DNA from: JBEBGV01 sp040081265
Lineage (GTDB): Bacteria; Acidobacteriota; Vicinamibacteria; Vicinamibacterales; UBA2999
Length of the DNA: 64,000 nucleotides
Reading direction: 5' to 3'
Assembly (NCBI GenBank): GCA_040081265.1
Contig: JBEBGV010000014.1
Span: forward strand, 1 to 64,000
The notes below the pieces were generated by a model. It was given only the letters and a program-made list of their open reading frames with translations. It was not told the origin of the DNA and searched no databases. A program made the translations under genes and the position numbers. How positions within the stretch are numbered: the first letter of the stretch is position 1; each line of letters starts with the position of its first letter. Shown piece by piece: positions 51,078 to 60,446 of the stretch.

Positions 51078-52409
51078 TCAGCGAGCTTCCCGGTAAAGCC
51101 CAGCCGCATGAATCGCGTTGAGGTCCCGACGCGCCTGTGTCAGATCGACGTAAACCACCGTCCTCATATCCTCGGTTTCTTCGCCGGCCGCGAATCGTGC
51201 AAGCACGGCGCGCATGGAGGTGGTCGTGGCGCGGGCGGCCTCTCCTGAAACGTACTGCTGCACCGTGAGCAGCACCGCCACGGCAACAACGACCTGATAG
51301 ACGCGGCGTCGCTGGTCGACTGAAGACCAGCGCGCAACCACCCGTGGCAACGCGAGCAGCACGAACCCGACGTGCATCAGCGCGACAAAGACTGAATACC
51401 GCACCGGGACGCGCAGATCGGCGTCCACGCCCGAGCGGCCGACCGCGGCAAGCACCGCCGTGGCGAGGGTGAAGGCAATCAGCGAGACAGCAAGGCGATC
51501 GAGCCTCGACGGAATGGGGCGGAGCAGCGCCCGGAGCAGTGCGCCGATGCCGGCCACGCAACAGACAACGCCGACGGCCGTCCCGACCCCCGCGAGCGCG
51601 CCGGATCTGGTCCAGGGCAAACCGAGGTAGGTGAAGAAATAGTCAGCGATCCGGAGTAACTGGTCGGCCGACACCGCGCCAGAGGCTTGACCCGAGCCCA
51701 GCGCCACTCCGGGCAGACGATAGAGGTAGGCGGAGCCAAACACCGCGGCCGTCACCACGATGGCGACGACCCACGTGCGACCTGCGCGCGTCTTCCACGC
51801 CAGGCCAAGCAGGATCGGCCACAGGCACAACGCCGCGGCGTTGCCGAACGCTGCGGCCATCGCCGCCAGCAGCGCCAGCACGCGACGTCGCGTCAGCCCC
51901 GCATCCGTCGCCCGATCCCCGCTGTCGAAGAGCGTGATCGCCAGTACGCTGAACATCACGGTCTGCGGATAAATCCCGTTCATCGGCAGGGCGCAATCCA
52001 CCGCGGCCACCGCGGTCAGCGTCAGCATCAGCGCCAGACACGCCGTCCACATGCCGGTATCACCGGGCTCGGCTCGTCGCACGGCGCGCCACAGGACCAG
52101 CGCCGCCGCCGCCTGGCAGAGCGTCGCGGTGAGCACGAACGGAAGCGCGACACCCGAAAATACCTGGGCATCAAAGGCCGTCAGCAGGCGCATCCACACA
52201 TGCCGATGCTGGACGTGCGGTTCCCAGAGGTAGGACCAGACGTTGCCGTCACGCTGGTACTGCAGGTACCGCGTGATAATCGACAGCATGTCCCAGTAGG
52301 GCTGACCGATGAAGGTCGCGCGGATGTACCAGGCGAACAGCGCCACGTACACCGCCGCGATTGCTATGAGCGCCACGCTCTCTGAGGATAGCGCGACATG
52401 CGGTAGCAT
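51078..52409 (-). CDS. Polytopic membrane protein
   Basis: The 443-residue protein has about ten hydrophobic segments and an early loop with WYIRATFIGQPYWDML, followed by HVQHRHVWMR. The layout resembles GT-C membrane glycosyltransferases of unknown specificity. Its start is 12 bases from the divergent MBL gene. I cannot assign a family. Confidence 0.62.
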   Translation of the reverse strand: MLPHVALSSESVALIAIAAVYVALFAWYIRATFIGQPYWDMLSIITRYLQYQRDGNVWSYLWEPHVQHRHVWMRLLTAFDAQVFSGVALPFVLTATLCQAAAALVLWRAVRRAEPGDTGMWTACLALMLTLTAVAAVDCALPMNGIYPQTVMFSVLAITLFDSGDRATDAGLTRRRVLALLAAMAAAFGNAAALCLWPILLGLAWKTRAGRTWVVAIVVTAAVFGSAYLYRLPGVALGSGQASGAVSADQLLRIADYFFTYLGLPWTRSGALAGVGTAVGVVCCVAGIGALLRALLRPIPSRLDRLAVSLIAFTLATAVLAAVGRSGVDADLRVPVRYSVFVALMHVGFVLLALPRVVARWSSVDQRRRVYQVVVAVAVLLTVQQYVSGEAARATTTSMRAVLARFAAGEETEDMRTVVYVDLTQARRDLNAIHAAGLYREAR

Positions 52410-52421
52410 CGGGCCGACACC

Positions 52422-53417
52422 ATGCGCACTCTCTGCACACTCGCTGTCCTGTTCGCCATGACCAGTGCTGCCTGCGGCACCGGACCGGCACCGACGAGCA
52501 CGGCACCAGCCTCGTCGCCGTCACCCGCGGCAACGGCCCCCGGCACGCCCGCCAGCGGCACCCAGGTGGTGTTTCTGGGCACCGGGACGCCATTGCCAGA
52601 TCCCGATCGCTCCGGTCCCGCCACCGCTGTCGTCGTCAACGGGTCGGCCTACCTCATCGACGCCGGGGCGGGCGTCGTGCGACGCGCGATGCAGGCTCGA
52701 CGCACCGGGATTGCCGCGCTCGACTCGGTCAACCTGCGCACGGTGTTCCTCACACACCTCCACTCCGACCACACGATGGGTCTTCCGGACCTCGTCCTCA
52801 CCCCCTGGGTGATGGGCAGACAAGCGCCGCTCGAGTTGTACGGGCCAGCCGGCTCGCGCACGATGGTCGACGGCATCATGGCCGGATGGGCCGAGGACAT
52901 CGACCATCGACTCCACGACCTGCAACCGGCGACACCCAACGGTTACAAGGTGAACGTGCATGAGATCGCGGGCGGCGAGGTGTTCAAGGACGACAACGTC
53001 ACCGTCACCGCAATACCGGTCGAGCACGGCGCCTGGAAGGCCTTCGCATACCGCGTGCAGACAGCGGACCGGACAGTCGTGATTTCGGGCGATGCCCGGC
53101 CTTCTGATGCGCTGACCCAAGCCTGCGACGGCTGCGATCTCCTGATCTTCGAGGTCTATACGATGGGGTCAACGGCGAAAGTGACACCCCCATGGCAGGC
53201 CTACCGTCGCGCCTACCACACGTCCACCGAGGAACTCGCGGCTATCGCGAAGGTGAGTCGGCCCAGGCGCCTCGTGCTTTACCACCGCGCCAACCCGGGC
53301 TGCGACCAGGTGGGGACCAACTGCGGAGACTCCGGCAGCGAGGCAGAAGCGCTCAGCGAGATCCGGCAGCGGTGGGACGGAGAGGTGATCGAGGCACACG
53401 ACCTCGACGTGTTCTGA
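52422..53417 (+). CDS. MBL-fold metallo-hydrolase lipoprotein
   Basis: The 331-residue protein has a lipoprotein signal ending TSAAC and the zinc motif THLHSDHTMG near residues 109-118. VISGDARPSD supplies a further Asp, and a late LVLYHRANPG supplies a His. RNase Z/arylsulfatase-type MBL enzymes share this pattern. It probably acts outside the cytoplasm on an unknown ester. Confidence 0.85.
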   Translation: MRTLCTLAVLFAMTSAACGTGPAPTSTAPASSPSPAATAPGTPASGTQVVFLGTGTPLPDPDRSGPATAVVVNGSAYLIDAGAGVVRRAMQARRTGIAALDSVNLRTVFLTHLHSDHTMGLPDLVLTPWVMGRQAPLELYGPAGSRTMVDGIMAGWAEDIDHRLHDLQPATPNGYKVNVHEIAGGEVFKDDNVTVTAIPVEHGAWKAFAYRVQTADRTVVISGDARPSDALTQACDGCDLLIFEVYTMGSTAKVTPPWQAYRRAYHTSTEELAAIAKVSRPRRLVLYHRANPGCDQVGTNCGDSGSEAEALSEIRQRWDGEVIEAHDLDVF

Positions 53418-53456
53418 TGCCGACGCGCCTGCGCCCGATCTGCGGCTGACTGCACC

Positions 53457-54494
53457 ATGGTGCTGTTTGTCCTCGCTGCCCGGTTCGTGCTCGCGCTCGT
53501 CTTCCTGGTCGCCGGGGTCGCCAAGCTGCGTGATCGGCCCGGCTTTGCCGCCACGCTCGTCGCCTTCGGCGTGACCGGCGCGGCCACCTCTGTTGCGACC
53601 ATCCTCATTCCGCTGGCCGAGTTGGGCGTCGGCATCGCCCTGCTGCTCACACCGCTGGCGGCCGCCGCACTCCTGGTCGGCGGCGTCCTGCTCATCGTCT
53701 TCACGGTCGCAGCCGCGATCGTCATGGCGCGCGGGACGCCGGCCGACTGCGCCTGCTTCGGCGCGACCACCGCCGAGCCGATAGGCCCGACGACCCTCAT
53801 CCGGAACGTGTGCCTGCTCGCCCTGGTGATCTTTGTGGCCGGGGTGGGGCCAGGTGACGGCGTCGTGACCGCGGTCGGAGAATGGACGAGGCTGGCCGGA
53901 CGCGAGCGGATTCTCGGAGTGGCCGCCGCTCTGCTGCTGCTGATCCTGGCCGCGCTCAGCGTGGCGGTCGGTCGCTTACGAAACGAGAACCGCCGGCACG
54001 CCCGGCGCATTGGCATGCTCGAGACCGAGCTGCGCCGGCATCAAAAGGCACCGGTCCAGGACCTCGGCGCCGGTGGTTTGTCGATCGGGAGCCTGGCTCC
54101 CCCCTTCGATCTGCCCCTCCTCGAGGGCGACCGCGCGTCGCTCACCTCGCTCACCGCCAACGGCCGGAGCGCGGCGCTGATCTTCATGAGCGCCCACTGT
54201 CCGGCGTGTCAGGAGCTGTGGCCCGACATCGAAGGGTGGCAGAGTGGCACCAGCGAACACCTGCGCGTCGCCGTCGTCTGCAGCGGCTCGGCGCAGACCG
54301 TCGAGATGAAGGTGATGGGCCACCACGTCACCAACATCATCCTCGAGGGCGACACGCAAATCGCTGAGGCCTATGGACTCTCGCTGAAGCCGTCGGTGGT
54401 GCTGGTCGCGCCGACCGGGCTCATCGACAGTCGCAGCGTGGCTGGGGTTGGCGCCATTCGAGCGCTTGTGAATGCCGCGCTGACAGTGAAATGA
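53457..54494 (+). CDS. MauE-MauD-like fusion: membrane domain plus thioredoxin domain
   Basis: The 345-residue protein has four to five N-terminal helices of DoxX/MauE type (RFVLALVFLVAGVAKL) with DCACFGA carrying a Cys pair. After a linker a thioredoxin-like domain follows with HCPACQ near residue 249. In methylamine dehydrogenase loci MauE and MauD are separate and help disulfide formation; here they are joined. It probably functions in periplasmic thiol exchange; no mau genes are nearby. Confidence 0.8.
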   Translation: MVLFVLAARFVLALVFLVAGVAKLRDRPGFAATLVAFGVTGAATSVATILIPLAELGVGIALLLTPLAAAALLVGGVLLIVFTVAAAIVMARGTPADCACFGATTAEPIGPTTLIRNVCLLALVIFVAGVGPGDGVVTAVGEWTRLAGRERILGVAAALLLLILAALSVAVGRLRNENRRHARRIGMLETELRRHQKAPVQDLGAGGLSIGSLAPPFDLPLLEGDRASLTSLTANGRSAALIFMSAHCPACQELWPDIEGWQSGTSEHLRVAVVCSGSAQTVEMKVMGHHVTNIILEGDTQIAEAYGLSLKPSVVLVAPTGLIDSRSVAGVGAIRALVNAALTVK

Positions 54495-54501
54495 TCAGGA
54501 C

Positions 54502-54936
54502 GTGGCGAAACGGATCCCTCCGCTGCTGACACCGCGGGAACAGCTGATCGAGTTGCGCACGCCGCTGCTCGAGCTGCACCGCAACCTGCTCGAGGCCGAG
54601 CGGCGTGAGTATGAGGTCGTACACGGCCGCGTGTCTGCCACCGAACTCCTGCAACTCGCGCTGCGGCATGATCAGTTCGCCTGGCTGCACCAGATCTCGA
54701 CGGTCCTCGTGCGTGTCGACGAGCTGGTCGCTGCCGAGGAACCCCCTGGTGTGTCGGACGTGTCCGTGGTCTCCTCACACATCCGCGCGCTCCTTCGACC
54801 GGTGCCGGACGGATCCGCGTTCGAGCAGCGCTACGATCGAGCCGTCCAGAACGACCCGGCCGTGCTGCTCGCCCACCGACGGGTCATCCAGGCGCTGCCC
54901 CCTGAGCCCCCGAGTGCACCGGAAACGGTGCACTAG
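54502..54936 (+). CDS. Conserved hypothetical protein, helical
   Basis: The 144-residue protein is rich in Leu/Glu/Arg and predicted helical, with TELLQLALRHDQFAWLHQIS near residues 46-65. I recognise no family. GTG at 54502 is seven bases after the fusion gene's stop, so they may be co-transcribed. Confidence 0.58.
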   Translation: MAKRIPPLLTPREQLIELRTPLLELHRNLLEAERREYEVVHGRVSATELLQLALRHDQFAWLHQISTVLVRVDELVAAEEPPGVSDVSVVSSHIRALLRPVPDGSAFEQRYDRAVQNDPAVLLAHRRVIQALPPEPPSAPETVH

Positions 54937-54972
54937 GCTGCATCTGCGGCTGAAATCGCGGATAATGCGCGC

Positions 54973-55533
54973 ATGCGATACCTGCTTCCCGCGCTCGGCC
55001 TCTCGCTGATCGTTTCGGCCGCCGCCCTGGCTCAGGGCTCACAAGGAGGCCGTCCAGTGCCTTCGTTCTACGACTTCAAGACCGAGACGCTGCTCGGCAA
55101 GCCTGCCGACCTCGGCGACTATCGCGGCAAGGTGACGCTGGCCGTCAATGTGGCAAGCTACTGCGGCTACACGCCGCAGTACAAGGGACTGGAAGCGCTT
55201 CACCGCGAACTCTCGCCAAAGGGATTTGCCGTGCTCGGGTTTCCGAGCAACGACTTTGGTGAGCAGGAACCTGGCTCCGCGCAGGAAATCGCCGATTTCT
55301 GCAAGCTGACCTACGACGTGTCGTTCCCGATGTTCGAGAAGAGCGTGGTCAGAGCCGGCGCCGGCCGATCGCCGATTTATGAGTTCCTCAGCGACAGCGG
55401 TTACGTGCCCATCTGGAACTTCGGCAAGTACCTGATCAGCAAGGATGGACGGGTGCTCCGCTACTTCCCCAGCGACATCACGCCCGAATCGCCGGAACTC
55501 CGCAAGGCGATCGCGGACGCGCTTACTCGATAA
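54973..55533 (+). CDS. Exported glutathione peroxidase-like protein
   Basis: The 186-residue product has a signal peptide (LGLSLIVSAAALAQ) and the Gpx fold. NVASYCGYTPQYKGLEAL carries the peroxidatic Cys (Sec position occupied by Cys), GFPSNDFGEQEPGS a conserved loop, and WNFGKYLI the Trp/Asn residues. It reduces peroxides using thioredoxin or thiols. The 3' end overlaps the convergent gene by 11 bases. Confidence 0.9.
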   Translation: MRYLLPALGLSLIVSAAALAQGSQGGRPVPSFYDFKTETLLGKPADLGDYRGKVTLAVNVASYCGYTPQYKGLEALHRELSPKGFAVLGFPSNDFGEQEPGSAQEIADFCKLTYDVSFPMFEKSVVRAGAGRSPIYEFLSDSGYVPIWNFGKYLISKDGRVLRYFPSDITPESPELRKAIADALTR

Positions 55534-56362
55534 CACGCCCGCCCGTCACGAACCGGCGGTAGTTTCCGTACTGGTGACGCACCCGCAGTGACGCCGCATT
55601 CCGCATCACCGTCACCGATTCGTGGGACGTCGGCAGGAGCAGCGTTTCGTCTGGATTGTCGAACCGGAACGCACGGTACCGGATTGATGAGTCCATCCGC
55701 TCGAGCGTGAGATTTCGCCGACTGTCGGTCCACGGCTGATCCCTCGGCACCTGCATGTCAACCTGGCCAATCAGGCCCGAGTCGATCCGATGCACCTCGC
55801 CTGAGCCCGACTTCACCCAGATCCGTCCGCGTGAACGCCCTGGATCGATATTCCCGCAACCGTCGTCCCACGTCGTCTTGACAGGGGTTTCCACGCGGGT
55901 GCGATAGTTCAGGACCGTTACCGGCTGCCCGTTCACCGACGCTGGCCCACCGTCGGTGAATTCATAGCGCGTGCGATTCTCCGGCAGGAGAAACTCGAGT
56001 GGTTCGGTCGTGATCGCGGCCGAGTCCATACACTTCGGTTCGTCGCGCGGACGCGGCACCCGGCCATTCACGGTGATCAGTTCCCGCCTGACGGCCGCCT
56101 CGGCCCCCGGCGTCCAGTCGAGCCTGAGTTCGTAAACGAGCGTACGCGCCAGGCCCTCGCCGCTCCAGTCTCGCGCGATCGGCTGAACGGTGACCGTCTC
56201 GACGCCGACAATGCTTTGAACGCGGGTGAGATACGACTCGACGTACGCACCAACGCGATGAAGGACGTCGGCGACTGATGCGGATTGTGCGGAAACCTGC
56301 GGAGGCGCGACGAGGATGGCGAGGGCGAGTGCCGCGATGAGCCGAACCGCTCGGACATCCAC
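55523..56362 (-). CDS. Exported hypothetical protein
   Basis: The 279-residue product has a signal peptide (RLIAALALAILVAPPQVSAQ). The mature part is beta-rich, with TTEPLEFLLPENRTRYEF and DPGRSRGRIWVKSGSGEVHR, and resembles Acidobacteria lipoprotein-like domains. No function is recognised. The start is GTG at 56362. Confidence 0.58.
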   Translation of the reverse strand: MDVRAVRLIAALALAILVAPPQVSAQSASVADVLHRVGAYVESYLTRVQSIVGVETVTVQPIARDWSGEGLARTLVYELRLDWTPGAEAAVRRELITVNGRVPRPRDEPKCMDSAAITTEPLEFLLPENRTRYEFTDGGPASVNGQPVTVLNYRTRVETPVKTTWDDGCGNIDPGRSRGRIWVKSGSGEVHRIDSGLIGQVDMQVPRDQPWTDSRRNLTLERMDSSIRYRAFRFDNPDETLLLPTSHESVTVMRNAASLRVRHQYGNYRRFVTGGRVIE

Positions 56363-56386
56363 CGGGCTGTCTATCCTTCTCCCGAA

Positions 56387-56602
56387 CTACTCTTCGGGAG
56401 AATCCTCGATCTGCCAGTCAGCCAGCGGCTGTGGACCGAGCTTGATGTCGGCGATATCCGGGTCTACTCCGTCTTCGCGGGGACCCGACGTATCCTTGTG
56501 GTCTTTCGCGTCGCGTCGGCGCGCGGCCTTCTGCATCCGGCGCTCGTTGAGTGCCTTCTCGCGCTCACGTTTTGCGGCTGTCGGGCGGGCGTTTCTAGCC
56601 AT
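56387..56602 (-). CDS. Small charged hypothetical protein
   Basis: The 71-residue protein starts MARNARPTAAKRERE, has a basic helical first half (KALNERRMQKAARRR) and an acidic second half (EDGVDPDIADI). It resembles small conserved proteins of unknown role in Acidobacteria. Confidence 0.5.
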   Translation of the reverse strand: MARNARPTAAKREREKALNERRMQKAARRRDAKDHKDTSGPREDGVDPDIADIKLGPQPLADWQIEDSPEE

Positions 56603-56698
56603 GCTTCGTCCCTAAGCATAACACTTCGACACGGCCCTCGGACAGAGCCTCGCGCAACGCCGGGGAGGTCACGAAACTGATGCTAGGATCGCTGGAAT

Positions 56699-58822
56699 TT
56701 GGCACTCCCTGAACGCATCTCCCGACTCGCTGAGCTCGCGCAAGACATCTGGTGGAGCTGGACACCGGAGGCACGCACGGTCTTCCGCACGCTCGACTAT
56801 GCCCTCTGGCGATCGACGGCGCACAACCCCGTGCGCATGCTTCACCTGATCTCGACCGACGCGCTCGCACGCGCGGCGGCCACGCCGGGCTGGCTGGCCG
56901 CCTACGACCGCGCGATCGCACGATACGACCTCTCGCGCGCCTCGCGCGACACCTGGTGCGCACGCGAGTATCCGGCACTCGCGGCCAGTACCATCGCCTA
57001 CTTCTCGGCCGAGTTCGCGCTGCACCAGTCTCTGCCGATCTACGCCGGCGGACTCGGCGTTCTCGCCGGCGATCACTGCAAGGAAGCGAGCGACCTGGGC
57101 CTGCCTCTTGTCGGCGTGGGCTTCATGTATCCGCAGGGCTACTTCCACCAGAACCTGTCCGCCGAAGGATGGCAGGAGGAAGTCTACGAACGCCTGACCT
57201 GGGCCGACGCTCCTGTCGAACGAGCGCTGACACCCGACGGGCGGCCCTGTATCACGGCGGTCCCGCTCGGCAACCGCACCGTGCAGGTCGCGGCCTGGCG
57301 CGTGCGGCTCGGGCGGGTGCAGCTGCTGCTGCTCGACACTGACCTCGAGCAGAACGCACCGTGGGACCGTGAGCTCTCGGCACGCCTCTACGGCGGCGAC
57401 CGGGAAGTGCGGGTCCAACAGGAGATCATCCTGGGCATCGGCGGCGTCAGGGTGCTCAAGGCGATGGGGATCGAGCCCGCGGTCTTCCACCTCAACGAGG
57501 GCCACGCCGCCTTCGTCGTGCTGCAGCGAATCCGCGACCTGTGCGAACAGGGCAGCTCGTTCGACTCAGCGCTCGCGGACGTTCGCCGCAGCACCGTCTT
57601 CACCACCCACACGCCGGTCGCCGCGGGACACGATGCCTTCCCGTTTCACCTCGTCGAGTCGCATCTCGCCGGTGCGTGGGGCGAACTTGGAGAACACCGC
57701 GAACGATTCCTTGCGCTCGGCCACTACGACAGCGGTGGCGGAGCGATGTTCAACATGACCGCGCTCGCCCTGCGAACCGCCGCCGGCGTCAATGGCGTGA
57801 GCCAGCTGCACGGCGAGGTGACGCGGCAGATGTGGCGCCCGATCTGGCCGGACAGCACGCCCGAGGACCTGCCGGTGCGAGCGTTGACCAACGGGGTTCA
57901 CGCGCCCACCTGGATCTCGGCCGAGATCGACGCGCTGCTGAGAACGTATGTGGGCGACGACTGGCGCGAACGTCACGACGATCCGGCGATCGCAGAAGCG
58001 ATTGCCGCCATTCCTGACGCTGCGCTCTGGGCCGCCCGGCAGACGCTGCGGATGTGGCTGCACAATTTCATTGGCGAACGTGCGCGTGACCGATGGACCA
58101 ACGGGGCGGCCGCGTCGCGAATCGTGGCGGCTGGAACCATGTTCGATCAGCGCACCCTGACGATTGGGTTTGCGCGACGCTTTACCGGGTACAAGCGGCC
58201 CGAGTTGATCTTCCTGGACCCCGCTCGCCTCGCACGTATCCTGAACGCACCCGGACGCAACGTCCAGATCGTCTTTGCCGGCAAAGCCCACCCGGCCGAT
58301 GACGGGGGCAAGCATCACCTGCAGCGCATCTACAAACGCGCGCTCGACCCGACGTTCGGCGGGCGCGTCGCGTTCATCGAAGGGTACGACCTGCACGTCG
58401 CACACTTCCTGGTGCAGGGTTGCGACGTCTGGCTGAACACTCCCCGCAAGCCCCTCGAGGCGAGCGGGACGAGCGGGATGAAGGCGGCCATCAACGGCAC
58501 GCCGAACCTCTCGATCGGAGACGGCTGGTGGGCCGAAGGCTACAACGGTGCGAACGGCTGGCTCATCGAGGGACGCGCCGACCCCAACGACCATGGGGCC
58601 CAGGACTGGGCCGATGCGCAGGCCATCTACACCCTGCTCGAACAGCAGGTCGTGCCGGCCTTCTATGAGCGTGACGCGACCGGCGTACCCCGGCGATGGG
58701 TCGAGACGGTCAGGCAGTCGATCATGAGCGTGCTGCCGCGGTTCACGACCCGGCGCATGGTGAAGGAATACGCGCGACGTATGTATGTGCCTGCGCTGGG
58801 CGGGGCACACGCGGGCAAATAG
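56699..58822 (+). CDS. glgP: Alpha-glucan (glycogen) phosphorylase
   Basis: The 707-residue protein is GT35. It has AYFSAEFALHQSLPIYAGGL and FHLNEGHAAFV motifs, FARRFTGYKRPELIF, and ASGTSGMKAAINGTPNLS near the PLP-binding region. It phosphorolyses alpha-1,4-glucan to glucose-1-phosphate. The short type lacks the long N-terminal extension of classical maltodextrin phosphorylases. The start appears to be a TTG at 56699 with a weak AGG before it; an ATG in frame was not seen. Confidence 0.92.
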   Translation: MALPERISRLAELAQDIWWSWTPEARTVFRTLDYALWRSTAHNPVRMLHLISTDALARAAATPGWLAAYDRAIARYDLSRASRDTWCAREYPALAASTIAYFSAEFALHQSLPIYAGGLGVLAGDHCKEASDLGLPLVGVGFMYPQGYFHQNLSAEGWQEEVYERLTWADAPVERALTPDGRPCITAVPLGNRTVQVAAWRVRLGRVQLLLLDTDLEQNAPWDRELSARLYGGDREVRVQQEIILGIGGVRVLKAMGIEPAVFHLNEGHAAFVVLQRIRDLCEQGSSFDSALADVRRSTVFTTHTPVAAGHDAFPFHLVESHLAGAWGELGEHRERFLALGHYDSGGGAMFNMTALALRTAAGVNGVSQLHGEVTRQMWRPIWPDSTPEDLPVRALTNGVHAPTWISAEIDALLRTYVGDDWRERHDDPAIAEAIAAIPDAALWAARQTLRMWLHNFIGERARDRWTNGAAASRIVAAGTMFDQRTLTIGFARRFTGYKRPELIFLDPARLARILNAPGRNVQIVFAGKAHPADDGGKHHLQRIYKRALDPTFGGRVAFIEGYDLHVAHFLVQGCDVWLNTPRKPLEASGTSGMKAAINGTPNLSIGDGWWAEGYNGANGWLIEGRADPNDHGAQDWADAQAIYTLLEQQVVPAFYERDATGVPRRWVETVRQSIMSVLPRFTTRRMVKEYARRMYVPALGGAHAGK

Positions 58823-58917
58823 AGGCCCTGACACGCCGCGTTTCACCTTTTTGTCACAGACGCCCGGGGCGATTCTGGGCGATCATCACTCCTGCCTGCC
58901 ACGCACAGGAGCCTGAT

Positions 58918-60444
58918 GTGAACGTGAGCCTTACTCGAACGCTTCCGCTGGCGCTGGCGACCTTGGCCGTCATGATCGCCTGGTCGGCATCCCCGACTGC
59001 CGCGCCGGAGATACCTGCCGACGCGGCCTCGGTGCGCCACGCGCTCTCGCGCCTCACTTTTGGTCCTCGACCAGGAGACGTGGAGCGCATCCAGCAGGTG
59101 GGGCTCGAGCGTTGGCTGAACGACCAGCTTGCCCCAGGCAGCGGCGACAATGCGGCGCTGAAGACCAGGCTCGCGGCACTCGAAACGCTGAACCTCGATT
59201 CCTCACGCATCGCGCGCGACTACATCATTCCGGCTCGGGAGGCTCGTCGCGCACGCCAGCAGGCCGCACAGCCGGGCGCTCCCTCGACCGCGAATCCACA
59301 GGCCGACCTGCCGCCAGAGATGCGGCGACCGCCGGCCGGGCCGGCAACCGGGCAGCGCCAGGTCATCGAAGAGCTGGCCACCGCGAAACTCCTGCGCGCG
59401 GCGTACAGCGATCGGCAGCTCGAGGAAGTGCTCGTCGACTTCTGGTTCAACCACTTCAACGTGTTTGCCGGCAAGGGCCGGGAGCCGATCTTCATCACGT
59501 CCTACGACCGCGACACGATTCGCCCGCGCGTGCTGGGGCGATTCCGTGATCTGCTTGGCGCGACCGCGCAGAGCCCGGCGATGCTGTTCTACCTCGACAA
59601 CTGGCTCAGCACCTCGCCCGATGCGTCGCAGGCGCTGGCGCGCATGAGGACGCGGCGGCCTCCCGGCGCCCAGGCTGCGCCCAACGCCGTGCGCTCGGCC
59701 GGACTCAACGAGAACTACGGCCGCGAACTGCTCGAGCTTCACACCCTCGGGGTGGACGGCGGCTACACGCAGCTGGACGTCGTCGAGGTCGCGCGCGCCT
59801 TCACCGGCTGGACCATCGACCCGCGCACGCAGGGATTCCGCTTCGCGCCGGCCCTGCACGACAACGGCTCCAAGGTTGTCCTCGGACAGAGAATTGCCCC
59901 GAACGGCGGGATAAGTGACGGCGAGCGGGTGCTCGACATCCTGGCCTCCCATCCGTCTACGGCACGGCACATCGCGACCAAACTGGCGCGGCGTTTCATC
60001 AGTGACACACCGCCACCGGCCCTGGTCGAACGCGCCGCCCGGCGGTTCCGCGACACCGACGGCGATATTCGCGAGGTCGTCCGCACCATCGTGACATCGC
60101 CCGAATTCTTCGCCGCCGACACCGTGCGAGCGAAGGTGAAGACGCCGTTCGAGTTCGTCGTCAGCGCCGTGCGTGCGCTCGATGGCGACATCCGGAACGC
60201 CCGTCCGCTCCTCCGGGCGCTGCAGGAACTCGGCATGCCGTCCTACCTGTGCCAGCCGCCAACCGGCTACGCCGATACCGCAGATACCTGGTTGTCATCA
60301 GGGGCGCTCGTCTCGAGGATGAACCTGGCCCTCGAACTCGGCAGTCCGAACAGCCGGGCCCTCACCGTTGCCTCTCTGAAGGACGACGCCGCGCGTCGAC
60401 AGGTGGCGCTCACCCTCGGCTCGCCAGAGTTCCAGAGGAGATAG
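58918..60444 (+). CDS. DUF1800 protein
   Basis: The 508-residue exported protein has a signal peptide (RTLPLALATLAVMIAW) and the DUF1800 segments ALSRLTFGPRPGDVERI, FWFNHFNVFAGKG and NENYGRELLELHTLGVDGGY. It is regularly paired with DUF1501, as here, and may take part in periplasmic protein or polymer processing. GTG at 58918 has AGGAG upstream. Confidence 0.9.
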   Translation: MNVSLTRTLPLALATLAVMIAWSASPTAAPEIPADAASVRHALSRLTFGPRPGDVERIQQVGLERWLNDQLAPGSGDNAALKTRLAALETLNLDSSRIARDYIIPAREARRARQQAAQPGAPSTANPQADLPPEMRRPPAGPATGQRQVIEELATAKLLRAAYSDRQLEEVLVDFWFNHFNVFAGKGREPIFITSYDRDTIRPRVLGRFRDLLGATAQSPAMLFYLDNWLSTSPDASQALARMRTRRPPGAQAAPNAVRSAGLNENYGRELLELHTLGVDGGYTQLDVVEVARAFTGWTIDPRTQGFRFAPALHDNGSKVVLGQRIAPNGGISDGERVLDILASHPSTARHIATKLARRFISDTPPPALVERAARRFRDTDGDIREVVRTIVTSPEFFAADTVRAKVKTPFEFVVSAVRALDGDIRNARPLLRALQELGMPSYLCQPPTGYADTADTWLSSGALVSRMNLALELGSPNSRALTVASLKDDAARRQVALTLGSPEFQRR

Positions 60445-60446
60445 CC

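Noticed and set aside
50659..51561. 300-residue frame around the small lipoprotein
   Set aside because: The upstream part is Arg/Gly-rich antisense shadow of the membrane protein gene; lipoprotein signal at 51021 is convincing.
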